Source: Allobosea sp. ASV33
GTDB taxonomy: Bacteria > Pseudomonadota > Alphaproteobacteria > Rhizobiales > Beijerinckiaceae
Assembly: GCF_016428755.1 (NCBI RefSeq)
Contig: NZ_JAELTI010000011.1
Coordinates: 1 to 64,000 of the forward strand
Reading direction: 5' to 3'
DNA length: 64,000 bases
The position numbers and the translations under genes were made by a program. A model generated the notes under the pieces. It worked only from the letters and a program-made list of their open reading frames with translations, did no database searches and was not told where the DNA came from. This document shows, in pieces, positions 17,736 through 26,964 of this stretch. Each line of letters opens with the position of its first letter. Position 1 is the first letter of the stretch.

Positions 17736-19229
17736 TCAGGCCGCCGCGCCGAACGGGCGGCGCACCGGCCGGCCCGGCCGCGCATCGACGTCCATCAGCC
17801 CGTCGGTGATGACCGGCTCGCCGCTGACGACAAGATGCCGGACGCCTTCGGCCGGGCGGTTCATCGCCGAAAACTCGGCGCGGTCGGTCAGTGTCTCCAG
17901 GTCGAAGACGACGACATCGGCATCGGCGCCAGCCTTCAGCCGACCCTTCTCGCGCATCGCGGGCGTACTCGCGGCCAGGATTTCGGCCGGGATCAAGGTG
18001 CATTTCGCGATGCCCTCGCTGAGGCCGATCGCCTGCCGCTCGCGCACCCAATGGCGCAGGAAGCGGGTGAAGGTGCCCGACGAGCGCGGATGCGACGTCG
18101 CTTCTTCCGGCAAGGGCCAGGCATCGCCGGTATAGGTCGACCCATCCGGCATCGACCAGGGCATGGCATCCGATGCGATCGCGCCGCCGGGATACATCAC
18201 CGAAAGGTCGAGCATGTCGCGGTGGCGGGCATTGTTCTCGGTGTCGAGCACATGCCAGAGGACGAGCTGCGACGGATCCTCGGATTGCGCCGACAGCAGG
18301 TCCTCGCGATCCTGGATCCGGCGCCCGCTGGTGACCAGCTGGATCTGCTGGTAGCGCGTGTCGTTGCGGCTTTCGAAATCCGGATCGCTGAAGAACGCCG
18401 CGGCGATCACGGTCGAGCCGGTACCATAAGGATAGGCTTCGACGGTGATCGGCAGGCCCTGCTCCTGCGCCGTCCTGATCAGCCGCGCACAGCGCTCGAC
18501 ATCCGTCTTGCTGGAGCTGTTGAAGTGGCAGATATGCATATGCGCGCCGGTCGCGCCGGCATAGCCGATGAGGCGGATATAGGCCTCCGCCGCGCTCTTC
18601 GGATCGGTATTCGCCATATAGGCGATATGGGTGAAGGTCGGCACGCCGCGCTCGGCCGCGAGTTGGCACAATGCCGTCAGTTCCTGCACACCGGCACCCG
18701 GTGCATAGGCGTTGAGGATGCCGATGCCGATGCCGCCCTCGTCGAGCCCGGCCGCGATGCGGTCGAGAATGTTCTGCTGCTCGGCGGGCGAGGAGATGTT
18801 GTCCATCCAGCGCGGATCGCGCATCGCCCGCCCGAACGCTTCGAGCGACGATTCCTCGTTGATCCCGATCATCGCGCCGATCCGTGCGAAAGCCCAGTTC
18901 GTCGCGGCGCCGTAGTTCAGGATGCGGCCCTGCTCCGCCTGCCGGCGATACCAGGAGGCGACGGGAAGCACCCCGGCTTCCAGGTCCAGCGTCGTGGTGA
19001 CGCCGTCGAAAGCCTGCATCCGGTCGGCGGGAATCGACTGGCCATGGGCATGAAGGTCGATGAAGCCCGGCGCGACGATCAGCCCCCGCGCATCGATGAC
19101 ACGCTCGGCATCGCCAAGGCCGGAGCCGATCGCGGCAATCTTTCCATCGGCGATCGCGACATCGGCGATGCCGTCATGGCCCGTTTCGGGATCGACGACG
19201 CGACCGCCCGTGATCAAAAGTCCGCTCAT
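17736..19229 (-). CDS. Amidohydrolase, N-acyl-D-amino-acid deacylase-like
   Basis: A 497-residue metal-dependent hydrolase of the D-aminoacylase/dihydroorotase group. The N-terminal beta part (GLLITGGRVVDPETG) precedes the metal-binding HAH in FIDLHAHGQ, then FDGVTTTLDLEAGVLP and a later DAMPW active-site region. The C-terminal DADVVVFDLETL is typical of the composite domain. It probably frees an amino acid from an N-acyl, perhaps N-acyl-D-glutamate-type, compound. ATG 19229 has a purine-rich site upstream; the longer frame to 19355 looks non-coding. Confidence 0.88.
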   Translation of the reverse strand: MSGLLITGGRVVDPETGHDGIADVAIADGKIAAIGSGLGDAERVIDARGLIVAPGFIDLHAHGQSIPADRMQAFDGVTTTLDLEAGVLPVASWYRRQAEQGRILNYGAATNWAFARIGAMIGINEESSLEAFGRAMRDPRWMDNISSPAEQQNILDRIAAGLDEGGIGIGILNAYAPGAGVQELTALCQLAAERGVPTFTHIAYMANTDPKSAAEAYIRLIGYAGATGAHMHICHFNSSSKTDVERCARLIRTAQEQGLPITVEAYPYGTGSTVIAAAFFSDPDFESRNDTRYQQIQLVTSGRRIQDREDLLSAQSEDPSQLVLWHVLDTENNARHRDMLDLSVMYPGGAIASDAMPWSMPDGSTYTGDAWPLPEEATSHPRSSGTFTRFLRHWVRERQAIGLSEGIAKCTLIPAEILAASTPAMREKGRLKAGADADVVVFDLETLTDRAEFSAMNRPAEGVRHLVVSGEPVITDGLMDVDARPGRPVRRPFGAAA

Positions 19230-19416
19230 CCGCCCTCGCCTCTCGCCCGCTCTCTGGATCGCCTGCCCGGGCCGCAGCCATGGCTGGCCCGATGTTGGCC
19301 GATCCGGAATTGCCGGGGCAAGAGCGTCGCCCAGCGAACTGCTTTGGTCGATCATGCAGGCAAAGCATACGCCGAACCCCTGCGCAGCCGGTGCCGCCTA
19401 GCAAACGTCTAGCTGC

Positions 19417-20502
19417 TCATGCCTGCTGCATCAGCGCATCGCGCAGGCGCAGCAGCTCCTCGCAGACCGCTTCCAGCTCCCGGACCGCGAAGCCGTCGCG
19501 CAGAGCGGGAACATGCTCGCCGAGCCGAGCGCCCAGAATGCCGGTGAAACCGGCCTGGCCCTCGGCTGAAACGACAAGCCCGTTCTGTGCCTCGAAGGAG
19601 GCATTCCAGGCGACCGCCTCGCTTTGTGCCAATCCGACCGGCAGGTCCAGCATGAGAGTTCCGTCCGTCGTCAGCCGGACTGGGTAGCCGCCGGGCAGGC
19701 CGTTCGGCCCCGGCACATGGCCATACCAGTCACGGCCGGCGGCCATGGCGAGCAGCATGGGGACGCCGCTCGCTCCCGAGATCTCGATCACAGGCTCGGG
19801 CGTGAGCTGGATATCGGCGAAACGCGCATAGACATCCGCGATCTCGGCGCCGTCGAGCCAGACCCGCGGCGCCCGCCCGCCCCGCTCCTCCGGCCGGCGG
19901 CGCCAGGCTGCGAGATTCTGATAATGGGCGAGGACCTTGACCTCGGCGCCCGGAGGCGTGGCGGCCGAGCCCGCGAAGACGTTGGACAGGATCGCGACAT
20001 TGCCCATGCCGCAGGCGACGTCATGGCCCATCGCCTTGATCATGCCGTTGACCACGTCCGGAAAGCCGCAATTGATCAGCGTCACCGGTTGACCGGCGCG
20101 CGTGATCGCCGCCGCGACGCGCGAGGAGAGCAGCGCCTGGAAAACCGCCGTGGCGCTCAGGCCGCCTTCGGCGACGAGCTGGGTCCAGGCATTGCCGCTC
20201 TGGGCGATGACCTGCGAGGTCTGGATCGAGGCCGCCTGCACGACGATGCGCGGGCTGGTCGCGGCGAGCATCTCGTCCGATGCGTTCGGGGCGAGCAGAT
20301 CGACCGCATGGGTGGTGAAGCGCGCCTTCCTGCCGAACAGCGCCGCACGGGCATTGGCCGCGGTACGCAGCCAGTTCAGCCGCTCGCGGTTGCGCCCGGC
20401 GATGACGACCGCGACCGGCTCCTCCGCCGTCGCGGCGATGTCGAAGACGATGCGCGCGGCAAAGCCGCCTGTTCCGGAAACCAGGATATCGCAGCCGGCC
20501 AT
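19417..20502 (-). CDS. Rossmann-fold oxidoreductase, saccharopine-dehydrogenase-like
   Basis: A 361-residue protein with an N-terminal nucleotide-binding pattern (DILVSGTGGFAARIVFDIA, then VVIAGRNRERL). Later segments (LINCGFPDVVNGMIKAMG) resemble saccharopine dehydrogenase/homospermidine-synthase-like enzymes but give no firm assignment. Its ATG starts 1 bp after the CoA-ligase stop, so they are co-transcribed. It may act on an imino or opine-like intermediate, given the opine-oxidase-like genes in the same region (inference). The 187 bp downstream of it carry nothing obvious. Confidence 0.72.
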   Translation of the reverse strand: MAGCDILVSGTGGFAARIVFDIAATAEEPVAVVIAGRNRERLNWLRTAANARAALFGRKARFTTHAVDLLAPNASDEMLAATSPRIVVQAASIQTSQVIAQSGNAWTQLVAEGGLSATAVFQALLSSRVAAAITRAGQPVTLINCGFPDVVNGMIKAMGHDVACGMGNVAILSNVFAGSAATPPGAEVKVLAHYQNLAAWRRRPEERGGRAPRVWLDGAEIADVYARFADIQLTPEPVIEISGASGVPMLLAMAAGRDWYGHVPGPNGLPGGYPVRLTTDGTLMLDLPVGLAQSEAVAWNASFEAQNGLVVSAEGQAGFTGILGARLGEHVPALRDGFAVRELEAVCEELLRLRDALMQQA

Positions 20503-20503
20503 G

Positions 20504-22039
20504 TCAGCGCCCCATCGCCATCGCCGCGCGATCCCAGCAATCGTCGAGCCGGGGCGAGAGCTTGTGCTTCATGATGCGCTGGCTCGCCGTGCGTTCGAAC
20601 TCATCGACGACGGCGATGTAGCGCGGGTTCTGGTAGGGCGCGAGGCGCTGGCCGAGCCAGCCGGACAAGGCCTGCGGGTCGATGACGGCGCCGTCGCGCG
20701 GCTTGACGAAGAGCTTGATGTCCTGCTCGCCGACATCGGCCGCGACGCCGATCATGGCGCAATCTTCGATCGCCTCATGCTCGGCCGCGACATGCTCGAC
20801 CTCCCAGGCGGAGACGTTCTCGCCGCGGCAGCGCACGCTGTCGGTCATGCGGCCGTGAAAGTAGAGATTGCCGTCGGCGTCGAACGAGCCGAGATCGCCG
20901 GTGTGGAAGCCGTCCGGGCGCAGCGCCTTCGCCGTCGCCTCGGGATTGTCGAGATAGCCGGGGAAGATCGCGCCGGGGATGCTGGTCTCGATGACGATCT
21001 CGCCGCGGGCGCCCGTGGCCACCGCCCTGCCCTCACTATCCCTCAGCTTCACCGTGAACCACGGCATCGGCGTCCCAACCGAGCCGACGACGCCGGTCAC
21101 GTTGCAGGTCGTCAGGCTGGACGCTTCCGTCATGCCGTAGCATTCGCGGATATCGATGCCGAAGCGGTCTCGGAACGCCGGCCAGATGTCGGCCGGGCAA
21201 CCGCCCCCCCAGGCGATGCGCACGCCGTGCTCGCGGTCGCGCGACGACGGCGGCTGCTTCAGCAATATCTGCAGGATGCCGCCGAGATAATGGATATGGC
21301 TCGCGCCCTCCGCCCGGACCTGGTCCCAGAAGCGGCTGGCGCTGAAGCGCTCGACCATGGCGAGCGTGATGCCGCGCAGCATCGGCAGGGGTAGAAGCTG
21401 GGCGCCGCCGATATGGTAGAGCGGCTCCCAGACGAAGAAGACGTCATCCGGTTTGGCGTCCGAGAGCAGCGCGACGCTTTCGGCCGCCAGCCGCAGCATG
21501 CGGTGCGAGACGATCACGCCCTTCGGCCGCCCGGTCGTGCCGGAGGTGTACATGATCGCGAAGGCGGCATCTGGCGACGGAGCCGGTTCTGAAAAGAGCT
21601 CCCTGCCTGACAGGATCGCGTCGAGCTCTCCGCCCGGCGCATGGGCTAGCAGCGGCAGCTCCGCCCCCTGTCCCATCGCCTCGGCGATCTGCGGCGCAAG
21701 CTCCGCATCGGCCACGACGAGGCGCGGCTGCGAATGGGTGAGCAGGTAGCGCAGCCCCTCGCCGCGCTGCTGCGCGTTGACCGGCACCCAGGCGACACCC
21801 GCCCGAGCGAGCCCGAAGACTACCGCGATGGTCGCGATCGAATTGCGCATCATCACGGCGACCCGGTCGCCGGCGACGATGCCGCGTGTCCTCAGATGCG
21901 CCGCGAAAGCGGCCGAACGCCGCTCGATCTCGGCATAGGTCACGGGCTCGCCGCAGAAGCGCGCATAGACGCGCTCCGGTTCGCTCGCAGCGCATGTTGT
22001 CAGAAGGCTCACGAAGCCAGCGTCGTCGAAGGAGGTCAT
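20504..22039 (-). CDS. AMP-dependent acyl-CoA synthetase (CaiC-like)
   Basis: A 511-residue ANL-superfamily ligase that activates a carboxylic acid to its CoA thioester via an acyl-adenylate. The phosphate loop YTSGTTGRPKGV, YGMTEAS, the GFHTGDLG hinge region and MTDSVRCRGENVSAWEVE are in order, and the C-terminal region has RIMKHKL where the catalytic Lys is expected. Its nearest look is carnitine/crotonobetaine-CoA ligase. Together with the crotonase and betaine/polyamine-type transporter it suggests CoA-dependent breakdown of an imported acid. Confidence 0.93.
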   Translation of the reverse strand: MTSFDDAGFVSLLTTCAASEPERVYARFCGEPVTYAEIERRSAAFAAHLRTRGIVAGDRVAVMMRNSIATIAVVFGLARAGVAWVPVNAQQRGEGLRYLLTHSQPRLVVADAELAPQIAEAMGQGAELPLLAHAPGGELDAILSGRELFSEPAPSPDAAFAIMYTSGTTGRPKGVIVSHRMLRLAAESVALLSDAKPDDVFFVWEPLYHIGGAQLLPLPMLRGITLAMVERFSASRFWDQVRAEGASHIHYLGGILQILLKQPPSSRDREHGVRIAWGGGCPADIWPAFRDRFGIDIRECYGMTEASSLTTCNVTGVVGSVGTPMPWFTVKLRDSEGRAVATGARGEIVIETSIPGAIFPGYLDNPEATAKALRPDGFHTGDLGSFDADGNLYFHGRMTDSVRCRGENVSAWEVEHVAAEHEAIEDCAMIGVAADVGEQDIKLFVKPRDGAVIDPQALSGWLGQRLAPYQNPRYIAVVDEFERTASQRIMKHKLSPRLDDCWDRAAMAMGR

Positions 22040-22049
22040 CGTCGTCGGT

Positions 22050-23813
22050 TCAGTCGAGTCGGGAAGAGGAGCGGAAACGTTCCGCGACGAGCAGCATCGC
22101 CGTCACCACGATGAAGACGACGACCGAGACCGCCGCGAGCGTCGGGTTGAGCTGCAGGATCATGTCGTCCCACATCTGCTTCGGGAGCGTCGTCTTGATG
22201 CCGCCCGAGACGAAGATCGCAATGGTCAGCTCGTCGAAGGAGGTGATGAAGGCGAAGAGGAAGGCGGCGACGAGGCCGCCCTTGACGAGCGGGATGGTGA
22301 CGCCTGTCAGCGTCCGCACCCGGTTGGCGCCGAGCGTCGCCGCCGCCTGGTCGAGGCGCTGGTCGTAGGTCTTCAGCACGGCGGCGATGGTGACCAGCGT
22401 GAACGGGATCGCCAGCACGGTATGGCCGATGACGAGGCCGAGATCGGTCGCGATCAGGCCGAGCCGGGCGAAGAGATAGAACAGCCCGACCGCGATGACG
22501 ATGCGCGGTACGATCATCGGCGCGAGGAAGAAGGCGAAGATCAGACCGGCCCAGCGGGTGCGGCTGTTCGCCAGCGCCAGCGCCGCGAAGCCGCCGATCG
22601 CCGTCGCCGCAAAGGCGGTGACGAAGGCGACCGCGAAGGAGCGGATCGTCGCCTGGATCCAGAGCGGCGATTCGAAATAGGTGCGGAACCAGCTCAGCCC
22701 GTAGCCCGGCGGCGGGAACTCCAGGAATTGCGAGGAGGTGAAGGCGAGCGGGATGACGAGCAGCGTCGGCAGCACCAGGAAAGCGATGACGAGCCAGCAG
22801 AAGCCGGGCAGCAGCAGCGCGCAGAGGCGCTTGCCGAGCAGGGCCTGGGCGACCGCACCCAGCCGCGCGGCCAGCGCCGCGACGGCGGAAAGGATCGCCA
22901 GCCCGAGATCGCGGATCCGGCCGGTGCCGACCTGGGCCGAGCCCCCGGCGATGGTCGACAGCCCGAACAGGCGATCATAGATCACGCAGGAAACCAGCGC
23001 CGCCAACAGCATCATCGCGGAGAGCGCGCCGGCAAAGGACCAGTTCAGCAGCTCCTGCACCTGCGTGATGATGAGCTGCGCCAGCATGGTCTCCTGCCGC
23101 CCGCCGAGGAAGGCCGGCACGATGAAGAAGCCGAGCGAGGAGATGAAGACGAGCAGCCCCGCCGCCGCGACGCCGGGCAGCGAGAGCTTGAAATAGACCA
23201 GCCAGAAGGCGCGCGCCGGCGCTGCGCCCAGCGTCTGCGCCGCCTGGACGAGCCGTCGGTCGATGCCGGTCATCACCGGCAGCATGGTCATCACCGCCAG
23301 CGGCACCATCGCATGGACCATGCCGACCATGACGCCGAACTGGTTGTTGATCAACGAGAGCGGCTGGTCGACGACATGCGCGCCGGTCAGCAGGGAATTG
23401 ATCACGCCGCTGCGGCCGAGGATCAGCATCCAGGCGAAGGTCTTGACGAGATAGCTCGTCCAGAACGGCACCATGACGAAGAGCAGCATCCGGCCGCGGA
23501 ACAGATCCGGTAGGCGCGCCAGCCAATAGGCCAGCGGGTAGCCGACCAGCAGCGACCAGAACGCCGTCCAGCCGGCGATGCGGAAGGTGATGCCGAGCAC
23601 GCGCAGATAGACGTCGGTCGCGGCGATGCGCTGGTAGGAACTCGCCGAGAAGGCCCCGTTATCCGGATCGACGACGCTCAGGCCCAGGAGCTGCGCCACC
23701 GGCCAAACGAAGAAGACCGCAAGGAAGATCAGGCCGGGCACCGCCAGCCACAGCGCGTTGGGGCGCAACCTGTTCGTGCGCGCCGGCGCACGGCCGATGC
23801 TGACGGCGCTCAT
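22050..23813 (-). CDS. Fused spermidine/putrescine-type ABC permease (PotB-PotC fusion)
   Basis: A 587-residue protein with two complete binding-protein-dependent permease domains in tandem. The first (about 15-290) has an EAA-like loop QAAQTLGAAPARAFWLVYF. The second (about 320-587) has QAAATLGANRVRTLTGVTIP. Each has about six membrane helices. These are normally two proteins, PotB and PotC. ATG 23813 overlaps the ATPase stop by 4 bp; the 81 residues of frame upstream are arginine-rich shadow. No internal stop is seen. Confidence 0.93.
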   Translation of the reverse strand: MSAVSIGRAPARTNRLRPNALWLAVPGLIFLAVFFVWPVAQLLGLSVVDPDNGAFSASSYQRIAATDVYLRVLGITFRIAGWTAFWSLLVGYPLAYWLARLPDLFRGRMLLFVMVPFWTSYLVKTFAWMLILGRSGVINSLLTGAHVVDQPLSLINNQFGVMVGMVHAMVPLAVMTMLPVMTGIDRRLVQAAQTLGAAPARAFWLVYFKLSLPGVAAAGLLVFISSLGFFIVPAFLGGRQETMLAQLIITQVQELLNWSFAGALSAMMLLAALVSCVIYDRLFGLSTIAGGSAQVGTGRIRDLGLAILSAVAALAARLGAVAQALLGKRLCALLLPGFCWLVIAFLVLPTLLVIPLAFTSSQFLEFPPPGYGLSWFRTYFESPLWIQATIRSFAVAFVTAFAATAIGGFAALALANSRTRWAGLIFAFFLAPMIVPRIVIAVGLFYLFARLGLIATDLGLVIGHTVLAIPFTLVTIAAVLKTYDQRLDQAAATLGANRVRTLTGVTIPLVKGGLVAAFLFAFITSFDELTIAIFVSGGIKTTLPKQMWDDMILQLNPTLAAVSVVVFIVVTAMLLVAERFRSSSRLD

Positions 23814-24904
23814 GCGACCAGCACCGCCTTGTCGCGCGGCCAGCCGGCGACGATGGCCTCGTCGATGGCGGGCACGGCGTCGTCGGGGCCAAGGCGCAGC
23901 ACGAGCTGGCCGCCATCGGCAAGCACGGCGATGACCCGGGTCTCGGAGCCGGCATAGACGATCTCGCTGACGCGCCCGTTGACGGCGTTGCCCTCCTGCG
24001 CGCCGAGGCGCAGGTTCTCGGGCCGGATCACCAGCGCGGCATCCCGGCTTTCGCAATGCGATCCGTACGGCAGGGCGAAGCGGCCATGCGCGGTCTCGAG
24101 CGAGCCGTTGCCGTCCCAGTGACCGCGGAAGATGTTGGAGATGCCGATGAAATCGGCGGCGAAGGCCGTGCGCGGGCGCTCATAGATCTCCCGCGGCGTG
24201 CCGAGCTGCTCGATCTTCGCGTGGTTCATCAGGCAGATGCGGTCGGACATCGCGAGCGCCTCCTCCTGGTCATGCGTCACGTAGACGATCGTGGCGCCGC
24301 TCTCGCGATGCAGCCGCTTGATCTCGATCTGCATGTGCTCGCGCAGCTTCTTGTCGAGGGCACCAAGCGGCTCGTCCATCAGGATGATCGAGGGCTGGTA
24401 GACGAAGCAGCGCGCCAGCGCGACGCGCTGCTGCTGGCCACCGGACAACTCGCGCGGGAAGCGCCCGGCGAGATGCCCGAGATGGACCATGTCCAGGGTC
24501 TGCGCGACACGCTTGGCGATCTCGGCGCCCGGGCGGCCGCGCATCTTGAGCGGAAAGGCGATGTTCTCCGCCACCGTGAGATGGGGAAACAGCGCATAGT
24601 GCTGGAAGACGAGACCGATATCGCGCTGATGCACCGGCATGGCCGATTGGTCCCGGCCATCGATGACCACCCTGCCCTCGCTGGCCTCGACCAGGCCGCA
24701 GATGAGCTGGAGCAGCGTGGTCTTGCCGGAGCCCGAGGGCCCCAGCAAGGTGAGGAACTCGCCTTCGGCGACGGTGAGCGAGCTCGGCTCGAGCGCCGTG
24801 GTCGCACCATAGCGCTTGCAAAGTCCTTCGATGACGAGCTTGCCCTCGACGGCAAGCTTCGCCGGTTTCGGTTCGGTCACGATCATGCCGGCACGCGTCG
24901 CCAT
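23810..24904 (-). CDS. Spermidine/putrescine-type ABC ATPase (PotA-like)
   Basis: A 364-residue ATPase. Walker A GPSGSGKTTL, Q-loop VFQHYALFPHLTV, signature LSGGQQQRVALARC, Walker B IILMDEPLGAL and switch His VYVTHDQEEAL are intact. A C-terminal TOBE domain (about 280-360) is present. It starts 4 bp after the binding-protein stop region and overlaps the permease gene. An internal ATG at residue 7 is an alternative start. It powers the fused permease below. Confidence 0.95.
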   Translation of the reverse strand: MATRAGMIVTEPKPAKLAVEGKLVIEGLCKRYGATTALEPSSLTVAEGEFLTLLGPSGSGKTTLLQLICGLVEASEGRVVIDGRDQSAMPVHQRDIGLVFQHYALFPHLTVAENIAFPLKMRGRPGAEIAKRVAQTLDMVHLGHLAGRFPRELSGGQQQRVALARCFVYQPSIILMDEPLGALDKKLREHMQIEIKRLHRESGATIVYVTHDQEEALAMSDRICLMNHAKIEQLGTPREIYERPRTAFAADFIGISNIFRGHWDGNGSLETAHGRFALPYGSHCESRDAALVIRPENLRLGAQEGNAVNGRVSEIVYAGSETRVIAVLADGGQLVLRLGPDDAVPAIDEAIVAGWPRDKAVLVA

Positions 24905-24908
24905 CGGC

Positions 24909-25976
24909 TCAGGTCAGCAGCCAGGCGTTGAAGCGCTCGGTGACCTTGGCGCGGTTGGCGCTCCACCAGTCTTCGTTGGCGATCGCCATCTGCTTCAGGT
25001 TCTCCGGTGAGGTCGGCAGCAGCTTGGCTCGCTCGGCGGGGATCGTCTGATAGGCGTCGAGATTGGTCGGGCCATAGGCGAGTGCCTCGGTAAAGACGGC
25101 CTGGGCCTTCGGATCCGAGCAGAAGCGGATGAACTGGCGGGCGACATCGGCCTTCGGACCGCCCTTCGGCAGGCCCCAGCCCTCGATCGAATAGAGGCCC
25201 TGGTTCCAGATGATCTTGGCCGGAGCGCCGCCGTCGATCGCCGCCTGCAGGCGGGCGTTCCAGCCTGTGGTCATGTCGACTTCGCCGCTCTGCAGGAGCT
25301 GCGTCGACTGGGCGCCGCCGGTCCACCAGACCGCGATATGCGGCTTGATCTTGTCGAGCACCTTGAAGGCGCGGTCGATGTCGAGCGGGTAGAGCTTGTC
25401 GAGCGGCACGCCGTCGGCGAGCAGGGCCTGCTCGAGGCTGTCGATCGGGTTCTTGCGCATCGAGCGACGGCCCGGGAACTTCTCGACATTGAAGAAGTCG
25501 GTCCAGCTCGCGGGCGCGTTCTTCACCTTGTCGGTCCGGTAGGCGAAGATCGTCGAATAGACGTCGGTGCCCATGAACTCGGGCGAGATCGCCTGCGGCA
25601 TCAGCTTCGGCACATCGGCATGGGCGAAGCCGATCGGGTCGAGCAGGCCCTGCGCCTTGAGGATGTCGCGGGCCGACAAGGTCAGCGTGCAGACGTCCCA
25701 GGTATAGGACTTGGTCTCGACCATCGCCTTGAACTGCGCGGTCGGCTCGGCCTCGCGGGCGACATTGACGACCTTGTTGCCGGTCGCCTTCTCGAAGGGA
25801 TCGTAAAAGGCCTTGCGGAAGGCCGGTCCGAAGGGGCCGCCGGGATCGGCGACCGTGATCTGGGTCGCGGCGCGCGCCGTGCCCGTCAGGTAGGGCGCGG
25901 CAACCGCGCCGGCAGCGACGCCGCCCGCGAGTTGCAGCAGGCTGCGCCGGGTCGGCTTCGTGGTCAGGTTCGTCAT
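24909..25976 (-). CDS. Spermidine/putrescine-type ABC substrate-binding protein (PotD-like)
   Basis: A 355-residue periplasmic binding protein. The twin-arginine leader TRRSLLQLAGGVAAGAVAA precedes a likely cleavage near TARAATQITVADPGG. Family-type segments include PGRRSMRKNPIDSLEQALLADGV and a C-terminal AERAKLLPTSPENL. AGGGGAGAA precedes ATG 25976; the longer frame to 26048 spans a hairpin and is not coding. Ligand could be a polyamine, opine or betaine-like compound. Confidence 0.93.
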   Translation of the reverse strand: MTNLTTKPTRRSLLQLAGGVAAGAVAAPYLTGTARAATQITVADPGGPFGPAFRKAFYDPFEKATGNKVVNVAREAEPTAQFKAMVETKSYTWDVCTLTLSARDILKAQGLLDPIGFAHADVPKLMPQAISPEFMGTDVYSTIFAYRTDKVKNAPASWTDFFNVEKFPGRRSMRKNPIDSLEQALLADGVPLDKLYPLDIDRAFKVLDKIKPHIAVWWTGGAQSTQLLQSGEVDMTTGWNARLQAAIDGGAPAKIIWNQGLYSIEGWGLPKGGPKADVARQFIRFCSDPKAQAVFTEALAYGPTNLDAYQTIPAERAKLLPTSPENLKQMAIANEDWWSANRAKVTERFNAWLLT

Positions 25977-26035
25977 CGTCTTCTCCCCTTTCAAGCGGTT
26001 TTCCGCATTTCCCCATGGGTGATCGGATCGTCGGC

Positions 26036-26059
26036 GCCCAGCACCCATGGGCGCTGGGC
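26036..26059. promoter_or_regulatory. Stem-loop upstream of potD-like gene
   Basis: GCCCAGC (26036-26042) and GCTGGGC (26053-26059) form a 7-bp stem around a CATG-centred loop in the 94-bp gap between the crotonase gene and the binding-protein gene. No T tract in the direction of transcription. May separate expression or RNA stability of the two genes. Confidence 0.35.
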
Positions 26060-26070
26060 TTTCTTAGACG

Positions 26071-26844
26071 TCAGGCGCTCTTGCGCGCGGCGCGCTTGGC
26101 GAGGAACGCCTCCATCATGCGAGCCGGCTCGCCGGTGGCGTAGGCCTCGCGCTGGTTGCGGATGCCGGCGACCAGGCATTCGCGGAAGCTCTCCTCGGTC
26201 ACCTCGCGGAAGCGGGCCTTGTTCAGCCTCATGGCGACCGGCGGCTTCTCCGCCAGGTCCTGGGCCAGGGCGAGCGCGGCCTCCATGACCTTCTCCTTCG
26301 GCACGATCCGGTTGATCAGGCCGATGCGGAAGCACTCGTCGGCATCCATCATCCGCCCCGTCAACGTGAGGTCGATCGTCCGCGCGATGCCGAGCATCTC
26401 CTTCATGATCCAGGGGCCGGTCACCGAGGCGATGCCGGAATTGATCTCCGGCTGGCCCATGGTGACGCCGTCATGGCCGATGCGCAGGTCGCAGAGCAGC
26501 GCGACCTGGAAGGCCGAACCCGCCGCGACGCCGTTCAGCGCCGCGATCAAAGGCTTCGAGAGCGAGCGCATGCGGTCGTAGAGGCGCTCCCACTCGCCCA
26601 TCCACAATTCCGCCCGGTCGGGATCGAAGGTCTTGGTCTCGTTGAGGTCCTGCCCTGCCCCGAAGGCGCGGTCGCCGGCGCCGGTCAGGATGATGGCGCG
26701 CACCGCCTCGTTGGCCTCCAGCTCGTCGAAGCAGGCGACCAGGCGCTCGCGCATCGGCGCGTTCCAGGCGTTGAGGATCTGCGGACGGTTGAGCGTGATG
26801 ATGCCGATCGCGCCACGCACCTCGATCAGAACAGAATCCGTCAT
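26071..26844 (-). CDS. Enoyl-CoA hydratase/isomerase family protein with altered active site
   Basis: A 257-residue crotonase-fold protein. The oxyanion-hole segments FGAGQDL and NGVAAGSAFQVALLCD are recognisable, and the second catalytic Glu is present in GQPEINSG. At the first catalytic Glu position (GGGCELAMMCD in ordinary hydratases) this protein reads AGSAFQVALLCD, so that Glu is Gln. It may therefore be an isomerase, a hydrolase or a hydratase with changed chemistry. ATG 26844 has GGAGAG upstream. First gene of the IclR-facing operon. Confidence 0.9.
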   Translation of the reverse strand: MTDSVLIEVRGAIGIITLNRPQILNAWNAPMRERLVACFDELEANEAVRAIILTGAGDRAFGAGQDLNETKTFDPDRAELWMGEWERLYDRMRSLSKPLIAALNGVAAGSAFQVALLCDLRIGHDGVTMGQPEINSGIASVTGPWIMKEMLGIARTIDLTLTGRMMDADECFRIGLINRIVPKEKVMEAALALAQDLAEKPPVAMRLNKARFREVTEESFRECLVAGIRNQREAYATGEPARMMEAFLAKRAARKSA

Positions 26845-26862
26845 ACCGCTCTCCGATTGGTT

Positions 26863-26881
26863 TTTATTACGATGCAATAAA
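26863..26881. promoter_or_regulatory. Candidate IclR operator in front of the crotonase operon
   Basis: TTTATT and AATAAA form perfect 6-bp arms around a 7-nt centre. On the minus strand the 19-mer matches 15 of 19 positions with the motif at 27849-27867, in front of the second IclR-flanking unit. It lies 19 bp upstream of the crotonase ATG, where a repressor would block transcription. Confidence 0.5.
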
Positions 26882-26964
26882 CTCTATTGATTATTCTGCC
26901 CGAATGGCGCAGCTTGTCAAGGCAGCCGGGCGCGGCCATTGATCGAGCGAGGAGACAGACCGCG

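Noticed and set aside
17106-19412. 768-residue plus-strand frame opposite the CobW and amidohydrolase genes
   Set aside because: Low-complexity Arg/Ser/Pro translation typical of antisense GC-rich frames, while the minus strand holds real motifs.
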